DNA from: Betaproteobacteria bacterium
GTDB taxonomy: Bacteria; Pseudomonadota; Gammaproteobacteria; Burkholderiales; SG8-41
Reading direction: 5' to 3'
Length of the DNA: 64,000 bases
Assembly: GCA_025363575.1 (NCBI GenBank)
Contig: JANYDM010000123.1
Coordinates: 1-64,000, forward strand
Numbering within the stretch: the first letter of the stretch is position 1; the number at the start of each line of letters is the position of its first letter. The notes beneath the pieces are model-generated. The model ran no database searches. It saw nothing but the letters and a program-made list of their open reading frames with translations, and was not told the origin of the DNA. This document shows positions 8,093 through 18,045 of the stretch, in pieces. The translations under genes were made by a program, and so were the position numbers.

Positions 8093-9266
8093 AACGGCCC
8101 TGCTCGCGCTGTTCATGTTCGCGGCTTTGGCGGCGGGCGCGCGGGCGGCAACGCCGGTCAGCAATGCCCAGAAAGACGAACTGAAGCAGTTGCGCAGCCG
8201 TATCGACGCGCTGCAAAAAAATCTTGCGGCATCCGAAGAAACCAAAAGTGAGGCCGTTGACGCGCTTCGCGAATCCGAGCGCGCAATCTCCGAAACCAAC
8301 CGCCTGCTGCGCGGCCTGGCGGAAGATCAGCGCGCGGTCAATTCGAAGCTGGCCGATCTCGGCGAACAAAACCATCGCACCAGCGCCGATATCGAGACGC
8401 AGCGCGCGCGGCTCGCGCGCCTGCTTTACCAGCAATACACGGGGGCGCAGCCTGACGCACTCAAGCTCCTGCTGAACCGCGAAGATCCGAACCGGATTGC
8501 GCGCGAGCTGCATTACCTGACCCGCCTCGCGCGCGCTCGCGCGGACCTCATAAGCGGCCTGCGCAGCAATCTCGGCCACATCACTGAGCTCACGCGAGAA
8601 TCCCAGCAGCAAAGCACGGAACTTGCCGCCATCAACGCCCAGCAGCAGGCTCAGCGCAAACGCCTGGAAAGCGAAAAAGCCGCGCGCAAAGCGGTGCTGA
8701 TCAAAGTGTCGGCGCAGATCGACAAACAACGGCGCGAGATATCCACGCTAAAGCGTGACGAAACGCGTTTGAGCAAGCTCGTCGAGCGGCTTAATCAGAT
8801 GCTTTCGCGAGCGAAGCCGCCGGCGCTGCGCAACGAGCGCGTGCCGGAAGGCGCGCCCGGCGGCGGGGTTTTCGGCCAGCTTAAAGGCAAGCTTTATTTG
8901 CCGGTGCGCGGGGAACTCAAAAACCGGTTTGGCAGCCCAAGAGAGGGCAGCGGTGTATTGTGGAAGGGGCTGTTTATCGCGTCCGCCGCCGGCCAGGAGG
9001 TCAAGGCCATCGCCACTGGCCGCATAGTTTTCGCTGACTGGTTGCGCGGCTTCGGCAATCTGCTGATCATCGACCATGGCGACGGCTACATGAGCCTCTA
9101 CGGAAATAACGAGTCGCTGTTCAAGCAGGTGGGGGAAACCGTGCGCAGCGGTGAACCCATTGCGGCTGTCGGCAACAGCGGCGGTAACATGGATTCGGGT
9201 TTATACTTCGAGATTCGCCACCAGGGCCGGGCATTCGATCCCCTGGAATGGGTCAGTTTACGGTAG
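8085..9266 (+). CDS. envC: EnvC-like murein hydrolase activator (degenerate LytM domain)
   Basis: Periplasmic activator of division amidases. The start is taken as TTG at 8085, overlapping gpmI, because it gives a complete signal peptide (MFKTALLALFMFAALAAGARA); the later ATG would truncate it. Residues about 25-250 form a long Gln/Arg/Glu-rich coiled coil and about 290-393 a peptidase-M23 fold. As in E. coli EnvC the zinc ligands are missing: the HxxxD position reads WKGLFI and the HxH position reads YFEIRHQG. It is therefore an activator, not an enzyme. Confidence 0.9.
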   Translation: MFKTALLALFMFAALAAGARAATPVSNAQKDELKQLRSRIDALQKNLAASEETKSEAVDALRESERAISETNRLLRGLAEDQRAVNSKLADLGEQNHRTSADIETQRARLARLLYQQYTGAQPDALKLLLNREDPNRIARELHYLTRLARARADLISGLRSNLGHITELTRESQQQSTELAAINAQQQAQRKRLESEKAARKAVLIKVSAQIDKQRREISTLKRDETRLSKLVERLNQMLSRAKPPALRNERVPEGAPGGGVFGQLKGKLYLPVRGELKNRFGSPREGSGVLWKGLFIASAAGQEVKAIATGRIVFADWLRGFGNLLIIDHGDGYMSLYGNNESLFKQVGETVRSGEPIAAVGNSGGNMDSGLYFEIRHQGRAFDPLEWVSLR

Positions 9267-9306
9267 GTCAGCCGGTGTGTTCACCACCGGTTTTGAAGGA
9301 GTTTAA

Positions 9307-10734
9307 ATGCGTAACAAATTGCAGCAATTCGGCTTAATCGCGCTCGGCGTGTGCCTCGGGGTCATGATCTCGCTGAATTTCTCGGCGGTCGCGCAACGTG
9401 AAGCGCTCGGACCCCTGCCGGTCGAGGAACTGCGCGCATTCACCGAGGTTTTCGGCCGTATCAAGAGCGACTACGTCGAGCCGGTCGAAGACAAGAAGCT
9501 CATCACCGAAGCCATCACCGGCATGCTGGCCGGGCTCGATCCGCACTCTTCCTATCTCGACCAGGACGCGTGGCGCGAACTGCAGGTTGGCACGCAAGGC
9601 GAATTCGGCGGACTCGGCATAGAGGTCGGCATGGAAGACGGTTTCGTCAAGGTTGTTTCACCGATCGATGATTCGCCGGCCTCGCGTGCTGGCGTCAAGT
9701 CGGGCGATCTCATCGTGAAGCTCGACGACACGGCCGTTAAGGGCATGACACTCAACGATGCCGTCAAGCGCATGCGCGGCAAACCGAATACCCAGATCAC
9801 CCTCACGATCGTGCGCAAAGGTGATCCCAAGCCGCTCGTCCTTACGCTTACGCGCGCAGTCATCAAGATCGAGAGCGTCAAGTCGAAGCTGCTCGAACCC
9901 GGGTACGCGTACTTCCGCGTCACTCAATTTCAGGAACACACCGGCGAGACGCTCGCCGCCGCGATCCAAACCCTGTACAAGCAGAACCAGGGCGCTATGC
10001 GCGGCATCGTCCTCGATCTGCGCAACGATCCGGGCGGCCTGCTCAACGGTGCGGTCGCGGTGTCGGCCGCGTTCCTGCCGAAGAACGAGCTGGTCGTTTA
10101 TACGGACGGGCGCACAGAAGACGCGAAAATGCGTCTGACGGCCACGCCGGAAAACTACGTGCGCGGGCGCCTCAAGGACGACTACCTGAGCAAGCTGCCG
10201 CCCGAAATCAAAAATGTGCCGATGGTCGTGCTCGTCAACGGCGGTTCGGCGTCGGCGTCCGAAATCGTCGCCGGCGCGCTGCAGGACCACAAACGCGCGG
10301 TCATCATGGGTACGCAGACTTTCGGCAAGGGCTCGGTGCAGACCATACTGCCGCTGGGCAACAGCACCGCCATCAAGCTGACCACGGCGCGCTACTACAC
10401 GCCCAACGGCCGCTCGATCCAGGCCAAGGGCATCGTGCCTGATATCGTGCTCGACGACGGCTCAGCCGGCAAAGATCCGGCGCTGAAACTGCGCGAAGCC
10501 GACCTTGACAAGCACCTGATTAACGCACCGACCAAGGATGACAAGGGCGCGGCCCCGTCGGCGCCGGTTGCCAACTCTTACAATTTCGTCCCGACTCCGC
10601 GGCCGAAAGATGTCGACGAAAAAGACACCAAACCGGAACCCGGCGAGGTCGTCGCCAAGAGCGACTATGAATTGTCGCAGGCGGTCGCATTCCTCAAGAG
10701 CCGCGGCCCCACCGCGCGCGTCAGTGCCCGTTAA
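9307..10734 (+). CDS. ctpA: Carboxy-terminal processing protease, S41 family
   Basis: Periplasmic or membrane-attached serine protease that trims C-termini of envelope proteins. The 475-residue protein has an N-terminal hydrophobic leader (about 8-28) and a PDZ domain (about 95-180, with EFGGLGIEVGMEDGFVKVV). The S41 core has the Ser-Lys dyad: Ser316 in NGGSASASEIVAGAL and Lys341 in FGKGSVQT, 25 residues apart as expected. The C-terminal 60 residues are Pro/Lys-rich and probably unstructured. It is followed at once by a strong terminator. Confidence 0.95.
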   Translation: MRNKLQQFGLIALGVCLGVMISLNFSAVAQREALGPLPVEELRAFTEVFGRIKSDYVEPVEDKKLITEAITGMLAGLDPHSSYLDQDAWRELQVGTQGEFGGLGIEVGMEDGFVKVVSPIDDSPASRAGVKSGDLIVKLDDTAVKGMTLNDAVKRMRGKPNTQITLTIVRKGDPKPLVLTLTRAVIKIESVKSKLLEPGYAYFRVTQFQEHTGETLAAAIQTLYKQNQGAMRGIVLDLRNDPGGLLNGAVAVSAAFLPKNELVVYTDGRTEDAKMRLTATPENYVRGRLKDDYLSKLPPEIKNVPMVVLVNGGSASASEIVAGALQDHKRAVIMGTQTFGKGSVQTILPLGNSTAIKLTTARYYTPNGRSIQAKGIVPDIVLDDGSAGKDPALKLREADLDKHLINAPTKDDKGAAPSAPVANSYNFVPTPRPKDVDEKDTKPEPGEVVAKSDYELSQAVAFLKSRGPTARVSAR

Positions 10735-10753
10735 GCTTCTGCCATCCGCATTC

Positions 10754-10784
10754 AACGCCCGGCGCCGTCCGGGCGTTTTGTTTT
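10754..10784 (+). terminator. Rho-independent terminator after ctpA
   Basis: CGCCCGG (10756-10762) pairs with CCGGGCG (10769-10775) around a six-base loop, extended by two A-T pairs and followed by TTTTGTTTT. It closes the gpmI-envC-ctpA unit. The moeB ATG lies only 12 bases further on, so moeB must depend on read-through or on a promoter inside the terminator region. Confidence 0.88.
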
Positions 10785-10796
10785 GCGCCGCCGGCC

Positions 10797-11546
10797 ATGA
10801 ATGACGACCAGTTGCTGCGCTACAGCCGGCACATTCTGCTGCCCGAAGTCGGCATCGACGGCCAGCAGAAATTCGCTAAGGCGCATGCGCTCATCGTCGG
10901 CGCCGGCGGGCTCGGCTCGCCCGTTGCCCTGTACCTCGCGTCGGCCGGCGTCGGCACGCTGACGATATGCGACGGCGACACGGTCGACCTCACCAACCTG
11001 CAGCGCCAGATCGTGCATCGCAATGACGCGGTTGGCGCGCCGAAAGCCGTTTCGGCGCAACGCACGCTGGCCGGCATCAACGCGGAAATAACGGTGCGCG
11101 CAATCAACGAGCGCGTGAGCGGGTCACGCCTTGAAGAGCTCGTGCAAGCAGCCGACGTGATTATCGACTGCAGCGACAATTTTGCCACGCGCCATGCGCT
11201 GAACCGCGCGTGCGTCGCGCAACGCAAGGCGCTGGTATCGGGCGCGGGCGTTCGCTTCGACGGGCAGATTTCAGTATTCGACCTGCGCGACGCCGCAGCG
11301 CCCTGTTACCAATGTTTGTTTCCGGAGCAGGGTGAAAACGAAGATATGCGTTGCGCCGTGATGGGCGTGTTCGCACCGCTGGTCGGTATCATCGGCGCCA
11401 TGCAGGCGGCCGAAGCGTTGAAAATTATCGCGGGCATCGGAACTTCGTTGAGCGGTCGGCTGCTGCTGCTCGACGTGCTGTCGATGGAATGGAGAACGGT
11501 CCGCCTGCAACGCGACCTTACCTGCGCCGTTTGTGCCGTCAGATAA
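10797..11546 (+). CDS. moeB: HesA/MoeB/ThiF-family adenylyltransferase (E1-like)
   Basis: ATP-dependent enzyme that adenylates the C-terminal glycine of a ubiquitin-like sulfur carrier (MoaD or ThiS). Of 249 residues, it starts with the typical RYSRHILLPEVGIDGQQK, then the nucleotide loop VGAGGLGSPVALYLA, the DLTNLQRQIVH segment, and the CSDNFATRHALN magnesium region. Zinc cysteines are CYQC and CAVC near the C-terminus, and a conserved cysteine lies in MRCAVMGVFAPLVGIIG. Sequence alone cannot separate MoeB from ThiF. No clear ribosome-binding site precedes the ATG. Confidence 0.88.
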   Translation: MNDDQLLRYSRHILLPEVGIDGQQKFAKAHALIVGAGGLGSPVALYLASAGVGTLTICDGDTVDLTNLQRQIVHRNDAVGAPKAVSAQRTLAGINAEITVRAINERVSGSRLEELVQAADVIIDCSDNFATRHALNRACVAQRKALVSGAGVRFDGQISVFDLRDAAAPCYQCLFPEQGENEDMRCAVMGVFAPLVGIIGAMQAAEALKIIAGIGTSLSGRLLLLDVLSMEWRTVRLQRDLTCAVCAVR

Positions 11547-11549
11547 GTC

Positions 11550-12704
11550 GTGCATAGCGCGCCTATTCGCAATCTGCTGCGCCGGATTCTTGGACGCGCC
11601 ACGGTTGCGGACGTAAGTGCGGCCTATCTGGCGAGGGGCAAGGCCTTATCATCGGACAAGCGCCATGCCGACGCGCTCGCCGCCTATCAACAGGCTATCG
11701 CAGCGGATCCGCAGTGTGCCGAAGCCCACTATCGCGCTGGACTTGCCTGGCGCGACCAGCAGCAATTCGAATCCGCTATCGCAAGCTACCGTCGCGCATT
11801 GGCCATCCAGCCCGGCTACATTGAGGCACATAACAATCTCGGCGTTGTTATGCAGCTGCAACACCGTCTCGAAGATGCGCTCGCATCCTACCGTCGAGCG
11901 GTTGAGCTCGGCCCGGATTTTAGCCAGCCCTATATCAATCTCGGCCGCTTATGCGAAATCCTTGGCCAGCGCGATGAAGCTGCGCATTGCTATCGCCAAG
12001 CCATCTCCGCCGGCGTAGAGCCCGAGACCTTTCAGCATTTTCTCAACGCCGCCGAAGGCGTGACCACGGGTCGTGCGCCGGCCGCGTACGCGCGCACCGT
12101 GTTCGACAATTTTGCCGCCGAGTTCGACCATCGGCTGGTCGAAGATCTCGGCTACCGGATCCCGCAGATATTGTGCGAGCGCGTGAAGGCCCTTTATGGT
12201 CCGCGCAAGCCGCGCGTGCTCGATCTGGGCTGCGGCACCGGTCTGTGCGGCACGCATCTCAAAGGTGCATGCGCCAGGCTTATCGGCGTCGACATATCAC
12301 CTGCGATGCTTGAGAAAGCCGCGCTGCTCGGCGTTTATGAGGCCCTGGTCGAGCAGGATATCGCCGAATACCTGCTCGCCGCTCCGGCCGCTGCGTTCGA
12401 TGTCGTGCTCGCTGCCGATGTATTCGTCTACATCGGCGATCTGGGGGAGGTATTTACGCGAACGTCACGCGCGCTTGCTGCCGGCGGCGTATTTGCTTTT
12501 TCCATCGAGCGCATGCCCGACGGGGAAGATTTTGTGCTGCAGCCGAACGGCCGCTACGTGCAGTCGGCTGGCTACGTAGGGCGAATCGCCGCCGACAGCG
12601 GAATGACCGTGATTGAATCGTTCGAGCAAATCATACGCGGCGCACCCGGCAGCGGCGCACAGGGTCTGGTATTTTTTCTGCGCAAGAACGGATCGTTAAC
12701 TTAA
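11550..12704 (+). CDS. TPR-repeat protein with C-terminal SAM-dependent methyltransferase domain
   Basis: A 384-residue fusion. Residues about 20-150 contain three to four tetratricopeptide repeats (for example AEAHYRAGLAWRDQQQFESA and EAHNNLGVVMQLQHRLEDAL). Residues about 195-384 are a class I methyltransferase with motif I VLDLGCGTGLCGTHL and motif II-like DVVLAADVFVYIGDL. The GTG start lies 3 bases after the moeB stop. Such fusions often methylate proteins or small metabolites, but the substrate cannot be read from sequence. The stop is shared with the convergent gene on the minus strand (CTTAAG). Confidence 0.82.
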   Translation: MHSAPIRNLLRRILGRATVADVSAAYLARGKALSSDKRHADALAAYQQAIAADPQCAEAHYRAGLAWRDQQQFESAIASYRRALAIQPGYIEAHNNLGVVMQLQHRLEDALASYRRAVELGPDFSQPYINLGRLCEILGQRDEAAHCYRQAISAGVEPETFQHFLNAAEGVTTGRAPAAYARTVFDNFAAEFDHRLVEDLGYRIPQILCERVKALYGPRKPRVLDLGCGTGLCGTHLKGACARLIGVDISPAMLEKAALLGVYEALVEQDIAEYLLAAPAAAFDVVLAADVFVYIGDLGEVFTRTSRALAAGGVFAFSIERMPDGEDFVLQPNGRYVQSAGYVGRIAADSGMTVIESFEQIIRGAPGSGAQGLVFFLRKNGSLT

Positions 12705-13213
12705 GTCATATCCAGATCGTTATCTGCCGGCGCAGCTGGCGAGGGCGGTGCAGCGGGTGCGGACGCTACTGCAGGGCGCGGTGCGGCCGGTGCAACACTG
12801 GCTGGGGCAGCGGGACGCGGTGCAGCCGGCGCGGGGGGCGCGACCGCCGGCCTCGCCGGCGCTGTCGCGGCGACCGGTGCTGCGGGCGCGGCTGCAGCAG
12901 CGCGCGCGGTTGCGGGCGCCACGGCTGACGGCGTAACGACTTTGCCGGCAAGCAGGTCGTCGAGGTCCTTAATCATCTGTTCCAGGTTGGGGCCTGCGCG
13001 GCCCTGGCACTGTACGAGCACGCGCGCGGGGAAATCCTGCAAAGTGAGCGGGCGGCCGGTCGAGCGCAGCTTGGCGGCCGTATCGAGAGCGGGTGCCAGA
13101 TAGGTACCTTTGAAACCGGCCTTCATGCCTTCGACGGCATCGATAATCGCCTGCTGCGAACGCGCGACCCCGATCAGGAGCTCGGCAAGTTGCTGGGTGG
13201 TGATACCGCTCAT
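12701..13213 (-). CDS. Hypothetical protein with Ala/Pro low-complexity tail
   Basis: 170 residues. The first 95 look globular (MSGITTQQLAELLIGVARSQ and following), with an alpha-helical start and a segment ALDTAAKLRSTGRPLTLQDF. From about residue 98 the sequence is almost entirely Ala, Pro, Val and Thr (PAAP, APA, RPA units), ending in an acidic DNDLDMT. The tail looks like a flexible linker or extension. I do not recognise the family. It is 16 bases downstream of slmA in the same direction. The low-complexity DNA also opens false frames on the other strand. Confidence 0.72.
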   Translation of the reverse strand: MSGITTQQLAELLIGVARSQQAIIDAVEGMKAGFKGTYLAPALDTAAKLRSTGRPLTLQDFPARVLVQCQGRAGPNLEQMIKDLDDLLAGKVVTPSAVAPATARAAAAAPAAPVAATAPARPAVAPPAPAAPRPAAPASVAPAAPRPAVASAPAAPPSPAAPADNDLDMT

Positions 13214-13229
13214 ATGACCTCCGTAAAAT

Positions 13230-13805
13230 TCAATGCGCGAGCAGGGCCTGCCATTGTTCGTCCCAGTATTGCAGCGGATCGCGCTTGAAGCCGCTTTTTG
13301 CGTACTGGTGCCAGCGTCCGGTGATAAAACTCATAATGAGATTCGCGCGCGCAGCCCCGTCCGGCGTCGCCGGCAGCTCGTTCTGGCCGACGGCGAAACG
13401 CAACGCCTGTTTGAGCGTCGCCTCGACCCGGTCGTGCAGCTGGTTGATGCGCTGCTGCAGGCGCTCGTTTTCGTGCACGAGCGCGTCGCCGATCAACACC
13501 CGGGTCATGCCGCGGTTTTTCTGCGCGAATCCGAGCAGCATCGCGGTGACAGACTCGAGCTGCTTGATGCCGCTCTTCTCCTCGCTCGTGATTTTGTTGA
13601 TGAGGCCGAACAGGGTCTCTTCGATGAACTCGATGAGCCCTTCGAACATCTGCGCCTTGCTCGCGAAATGACGATACAGCGCCGCTTCCGAAACTTCGAG
13701 ATGCGCCGCCAGCGCGGCCGTCGTAATCTTCTCAGCAGCGGGCTGCTCGAGCATGCGAGCGAGCGTTTGCAGGATTTGCAGTTTGCGATCGCCGCGTTTG
13801 CCCAT
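13230..13805 (-). CDS. slmA: Nucleoid occlusion factor SlmA (TetR family)
   Basis: DNA-binding FtsZ antagonist that blocks division over the nucleoid. The 191-residue protein has an N-terminal helix-turn-helix (KITTAALAAHLEVSEAALYRHFASKAQMFEGLIEFIEETLF), which is the SlmA signature, and a C-terminal dimer domain. The ATG at 13805 is preferred over an in-frame ATG at 13835: it has an AGGGGGA ribosome-binding site and matches the family start (MGKRGDRKLQILQ). It follows the HAD-phosphatase gene by 14 bases; argB/HAD/slmA is a recurring betaproteobacterial order. Confidence 0.93.
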   Translation of the reverse strand: MGKRGDRKLQILQTLARMLEQPAAEKITTAALAAHLEVSEAALYRHFASKAQMFEGLIEFIEETLFGLINKITSEEKSGIKQLESVTAMLLGFAQKNRGMTRVLIGDALVHENERLQQRINQLHDRVEATLKQALRFAVGQNELPATPDGAARANLIMSFITGRWHQYAKSGFKRDPLQYWDEQWQALLAH

Positions 13806-13819
13806 AGCGTCCCCCTGCC

Positions 13820-14464
13820 CTAGTTTAGCTGCCACGCCAGACGCGGCAACTGCAGCAGATTTCTGATGCTGAAATCGACGTACGCGGGCAGTCGTGCAGC
13901 CCGCGCCACCCAGATAGTTGACATGCCGAGCATCTTGGCCGTGCGCAGATTAACCAGTGTGTCCTCGACCATGATACAGGCACCGGCGCGCACGCGGTGC
14001 CGGCGAAACAGTTTCAGGAAACCGTAGCTGTCCGGCTTGGGCCGATAGCCGGTGCGTTCAATGGAAAATACGTCGTCGAACAAATCGGCGATCCCAAGCG
14101 CCGCGAGCACGGCGTTCGCGTAATGCACGGGCGCATTCGAAAATACCAGCTTGCGCCCCGGCAGCCGCGCGAGCGCGGAGCGCAAGCCGGGTTCGCGCAC
14201 GACCATGCGGCCGAGCGTCGCCGACTCGTGGGTGGCGCGCAAAAAATGCTGCGGATCAGTCGCGTGGTTGCGCATGAGGCCGATCAGTGTCGCGCCATAG
14301 CGCTGCCAGTACTGCATGCGCAGTTCGCCGGCACCCGCCTCGTCGAGGCCTAGATGGGTCTGCAGATAAGCCGTCATCGCGCGGTTGATGTGGGGGAAAA
14401 TATGCGGGCGCGCATTGTGCAGCGTGTTGTCCAGATCGAACACCCATACACGGTTGAATTTCAT
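13820..14464 (-). CDS. HAD-superfamily pyrimidine 5'-nucleotidase-like phosphatase
   Basis: 214-residue haloacid-dehalogenase hydrolase of the SDT1/YjjG type that probably dephosphorylates pyrimidine nucleotides. All four HAD motifs are visible: WVFDLDNTLHNA (nucleophile Asp10, acid Asp12), LVFSNAP (motif II), the lysine in GYRPKPDSYGFLK (motif III) and MVEDTLVNLRTA (motif IV). An all-helical cap lies at about residues 20-90. It lies 24 bases after argB and 14 bases before slmA. Substrate assignment comes from conserved context and is less sure than the fold. Confidence 0.88.
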   Translation of the reverse strand: MKFNRVWVFDLDNTLHNARPHIFPHINRAMTAYLQTHLGLDEAGAGELRMQYWQRYGATLIGLMRNHATDPQHFLRATHESATLGRMVVREPGLRSALARLPGRKLVFSNAPVHYANAVLAALGIADLFDDVFSIERTGYRPKPDSYGFLKLFRRHRVRAGACIMVEDTLVNLRTAKMLGMSTIWVARAARLPAYVDFSIRNLLQLPRLAWQLN

Positions 14465-14488
14465 TGCGGCCCCGGTTCGACGCGCGGG

Positions 14489-15908
<1,420 letters not shown>

Positions 15909-15954
15909 GCAAATTTCTCCTGTTGATTGAGGGGCACCGTGCCCTGCCCAATCG

Positions 15955-15983
15955 ATATGGGAATCCGCACGGGGGATTTCAAG
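15955..15983 (-). promoter_or_regulatory. Sigma-32 (RpoH) type heat-shock promoter of the hsp20 gene
   Basis: On the minus strand CTTGAAA (15983-15977) is followed after 13 bases by TTCCCATAT (15963-15955), matching the RpoH consensus CTTGAAA-N13-CCCCATNT closely. The element ends about 46 bases before the hsp20 ATG. Placement, strand and gene type agree. Confidence 0.75.
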
Positions 15984-16070
15984 AGGCTGCCCGCACCGGC
16001 GGCACGCCTTGTATGCGGGCGAAAAAAAACGTAGATTGCGCCTTGCCGTTTAATTTCAAGCCCCCGCACA

Positions 16071-16637
16071 GTGAGCATTCCAGCCGACCAGGATCTGCAG
16101 CAGCACCGGCCTTACCTTCTGCGCTACGCATTGCTGCAACTACGCAACCCCGATCAGGCGGAAGACGTGGTGCAGGAGACGCTGCTGGCCGCGCTCGAAG
16201 GCCGCGCGCGTTTCGCGGGCAATTCGTCGCTCAAGACCTGGCTCACCGGCATCCTGAAACACAAAATCATGGATGCCATCCGCCGCAAGTCGCGCGAACA
16301 ACCATTGGCGGCAGGCGGGGATGACGACGACAGCGCTGCCGTCGACGCGCTCTTCAAGCAGGATGGCCACTGGCAGCAGATGCCGGCGAACTGGGGCGAC
16401 CCCGAGCAAGCGCTGGAAAACCGCAAGTTCTGGGAAATCTTCGAGATTTGCTCGCGTTCCATGCCTGAGCGAACTGCGCGTATTTTCATGCTGCGCGAAG
16501 TGATGGAACTCAGCACGGAAGAGATCTGTCAGGAACTTGCTATAACGCCGACCAACCTGTGGGTGATCCTGCATCGCGCGCGCGTGTTGCTGCGCGAGTG
16601 CCTTGAAATCAAATGGTATGGCGGCGCGGCGCGCTAA
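16071..16637 (+). CDS. ECF-family RNA polymerase sigma factor
   Basis: 188-residue extracytoplasmic-function sigma factor. Region 2 (about 12-80) shows YLLRYALLQLRNPDQAEDVVQET and the FAGNSSLKTWLTGILKHKIMDAIRRK helices; region 4 (about 125-180) shows RIFMLREVMELSTEEICQELAITPTNLWVILHRARVLLRECL. The start is GTG at 16071, shortly after a short leader. It is divergent from the hsp20 gene and is followed 13 bases later by a tiny zinc-finger gene, the usual sigma/anti-sigma pairing. Confidence 0.93.
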   Translation: MSIPADQDLQQHRPYLLRYALLQLRNPDQAEDVVQETLLAALEGRARFAGNSSLKTWLTGILKHKIMDAIRRKSREQPLAAGGDDDDSAAVDALFKQDGHWQQMPANWGDPEQALENRKFWEIFEICSRSMPERTARIFMLREVMELSTEEICQELAITPTNLWVILHRARVLLRECLEIKWYGGAAR

Positions 16638-16650
16638 GGCACGGACCTCA

Positions 16651-16830
16651 ATGCGTACCTGTAAAGAGATCAGCATGCTGTTATCGCAAGAGCAGGAGCG
16701 CCCGCTCTGCCGCGCTGAGCGCTGGAGCGTGCGACTGCATTTATTGATATGCGCCGGCTGCAGCAACTTCCGCCGGCAAATCGAACTACTGCGCACCGCA
16801 GTGCGCCGCTACCGCGACAGCGGCGGCTGA
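16651..16830 (+). CDS. Small zinc-finger protein, putative anti-sigma factor
   Basis: A 59-residue protein starting at the ATG at 16651. It contains HLLICAGC, a perfect H-x3-C-x2-C zinc anti-sigma motif, plus an earlier cysteine (MRTCKEI) that would complete the metal site. No membrane segment is present, so this would be a cytoplasmic ZAS-type sensor. The location directly behind the ECF sigma gene supports a role in holding that sigma factor inactive. Function is inferred; the gene itself is small but well placed. Confidence 0.78.
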   Translation: MRTCKEISMLLSQEQERPLCRAERWSVRLHLLICAGCSNFRRQIELLRTAVRRYRDSGG

Positions 16831-16875
16831 CCGCCGCGAGAACCCGCCTGCCGCATCGGGCGGCCCGCAACGCTT

Positions 16876-16884
16876 TGCTATAAT
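16876..16884 (+). promoter_or_regulatory. Extended -10 promoter element for dacC
   Basis: TGCTATAAT is a perfect extended -10 (TG-n-TATAAT) 17 bases before the dacC ATG. No good -35 is visible, which extended -10 promoters tolerate. The mRNA would have a leader of roughly ten bases. Confidence 0.55.
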
Positions 16885-16901
16885 CGGCATTTTAGCAATT
16901 C

Positions 16902-18038
16902 ATGCGCATTCTTCTCGCGGTACTGCTGTTCAGCATTACCGGCGCCTCGATCGCCCAGTTATCCAATCCCCTCGTGCCGCCGGGGCCGGCAATTGCCGCG
17001 CGCTCGTTCGTGCTGCTCGATTACTACAGCCAGCAAACGCTCGCGGGCAAAAATGCCATCGAGCGCGTCGAGCCAGCGTCGCTGACGAAGCTGATGACTG
17101 CGTACCTGACTTTTCAGGCGCTCAAGGAAAACAAGATCCGGCTGACGCAAAACGTGCCGGTGTCGGAACGCGCATGGAAAGCCGAGGGCTCGCGCATGTT
17201 CATCGCGCCGCGCAAACCGGTGACGGTCGAAGAGCTTATGCGCGGCATGATCGTACAGTCGGGCAACGACGCATGCGTTGCGCTCGCCGAGCTGATCGGG
17301 GGCAGCGAAGATGCTTTCGCGCAGATGATGAACGTTCAGGCGAAAAAGCTCGCCATGCAGAATTCGAGTTTCGTGAATGCGACCGGCCTGCCGAATCCGC
17401 AGCATTATTCGACAGCCCAGGACCTCGGACTTCTGGCCATCGCCATCATCCGTGACTTTCCCGAATTTCACCCGTTGTACGCGCTGAAAGAATATCGCTA
17501 TAACAACATCACGCAGGCCAATCGCAACCGCCTGCTGTGGTCGGACCCGACTGTCGACGGCATGAAAACGGGCTATACCGAAACCGCCGGTTACTGCCTC
17601 ATCGCCTCGGCCAGGCGCGGCGAGCGCAGGCTGCTGTCCGTCGTGCTTGGCGCTGCGTCCGATTCTGCACGCGCCGTGGAAAGCCAGAACCTGCTGAATT
17701 ACGGCTTCCAGTATTATGATAGCGTGAAGCTGTACGAGAAAAATCAGGCGGTCGCGAGCCTGCGGCTGTGGAAGGGCGCGAGCAACACGGTGAAGGCTGG
17801 ATTTCTTAACGGTTTGTTCGTGAGTCTCCCCAAGGGACAGTCCGACAAGGTCAAAGCAAACCTCGAAAGCCGGCAACCGCTGCTGGCGCCGGTGAGCGCC
17901 GGACAGAAAATCGGCGTGATGAAGCTGACGCTCGACGGCAAGCCGTACGCAGAATTGCCGGTTGTGGCGCTCGAAGATGTGGCAATGGCGGGCATCCTCG
18001 GGCGCGGCTGGGATTCGATCAGACTTTTATTCAAGTGA
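16902..18038 (+). CDS. dacC: D-alanyl-D-alanine carboxypeptidase (PBP5/6 type)
   Basis: Periplasmic serine peptidase that removes the terminal D-Ala from peptidoglycan side chains. The 378-residue protein has a signal peptide (about 1-18). The three penicillin-binding motifs are SLTK (Ser60-Lys63), SGN (Ser120) and KTG (about 222). The C-terminal beta-domain (about 285-360) and an amphipathic end (MAGILGRGWDSIRLLFK) match membrane-anchored PBP5. It leads a run with D-amino acid transaminase, ybeD, lipB and lipA. dacA and dacC cannot be told apart by sequence here. Confidence 0.94.
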   Translation: MRILLAVLLFSITGASIAQLSNPLVPPGPAIAARSFVLLDYYSQQTLAGKNAIERVEPASLTKLMTAYLTFQALKENKIRLTQNVPVSERAWKAEGSRMFIAPRKPVTVEELMRGMIVQSGNDACVALAELIGGSEDAFAQMMNVQAKKLAMQNSSFVNATGLPNPQHYSTAQDLGLLAIAIIRDFPEFHPLYALKEYRYNNITQANRNRLLWSDPTVDGMKTGYTETAGYCLIASARRGERRLLSVVLGAASDSARAVESQNLLNYGFQYYDSVKLYEKNQAVASLRLWKGASNTVKAGFLNGLFVSLPKGQSDKVKANLESRQPLLAPVSAGQKIGVMKLTLDGKPYAELPVVALEDVAMAGILGRGWDSIRLLFK

Positions 18039-18045
18039 GGCTTAT

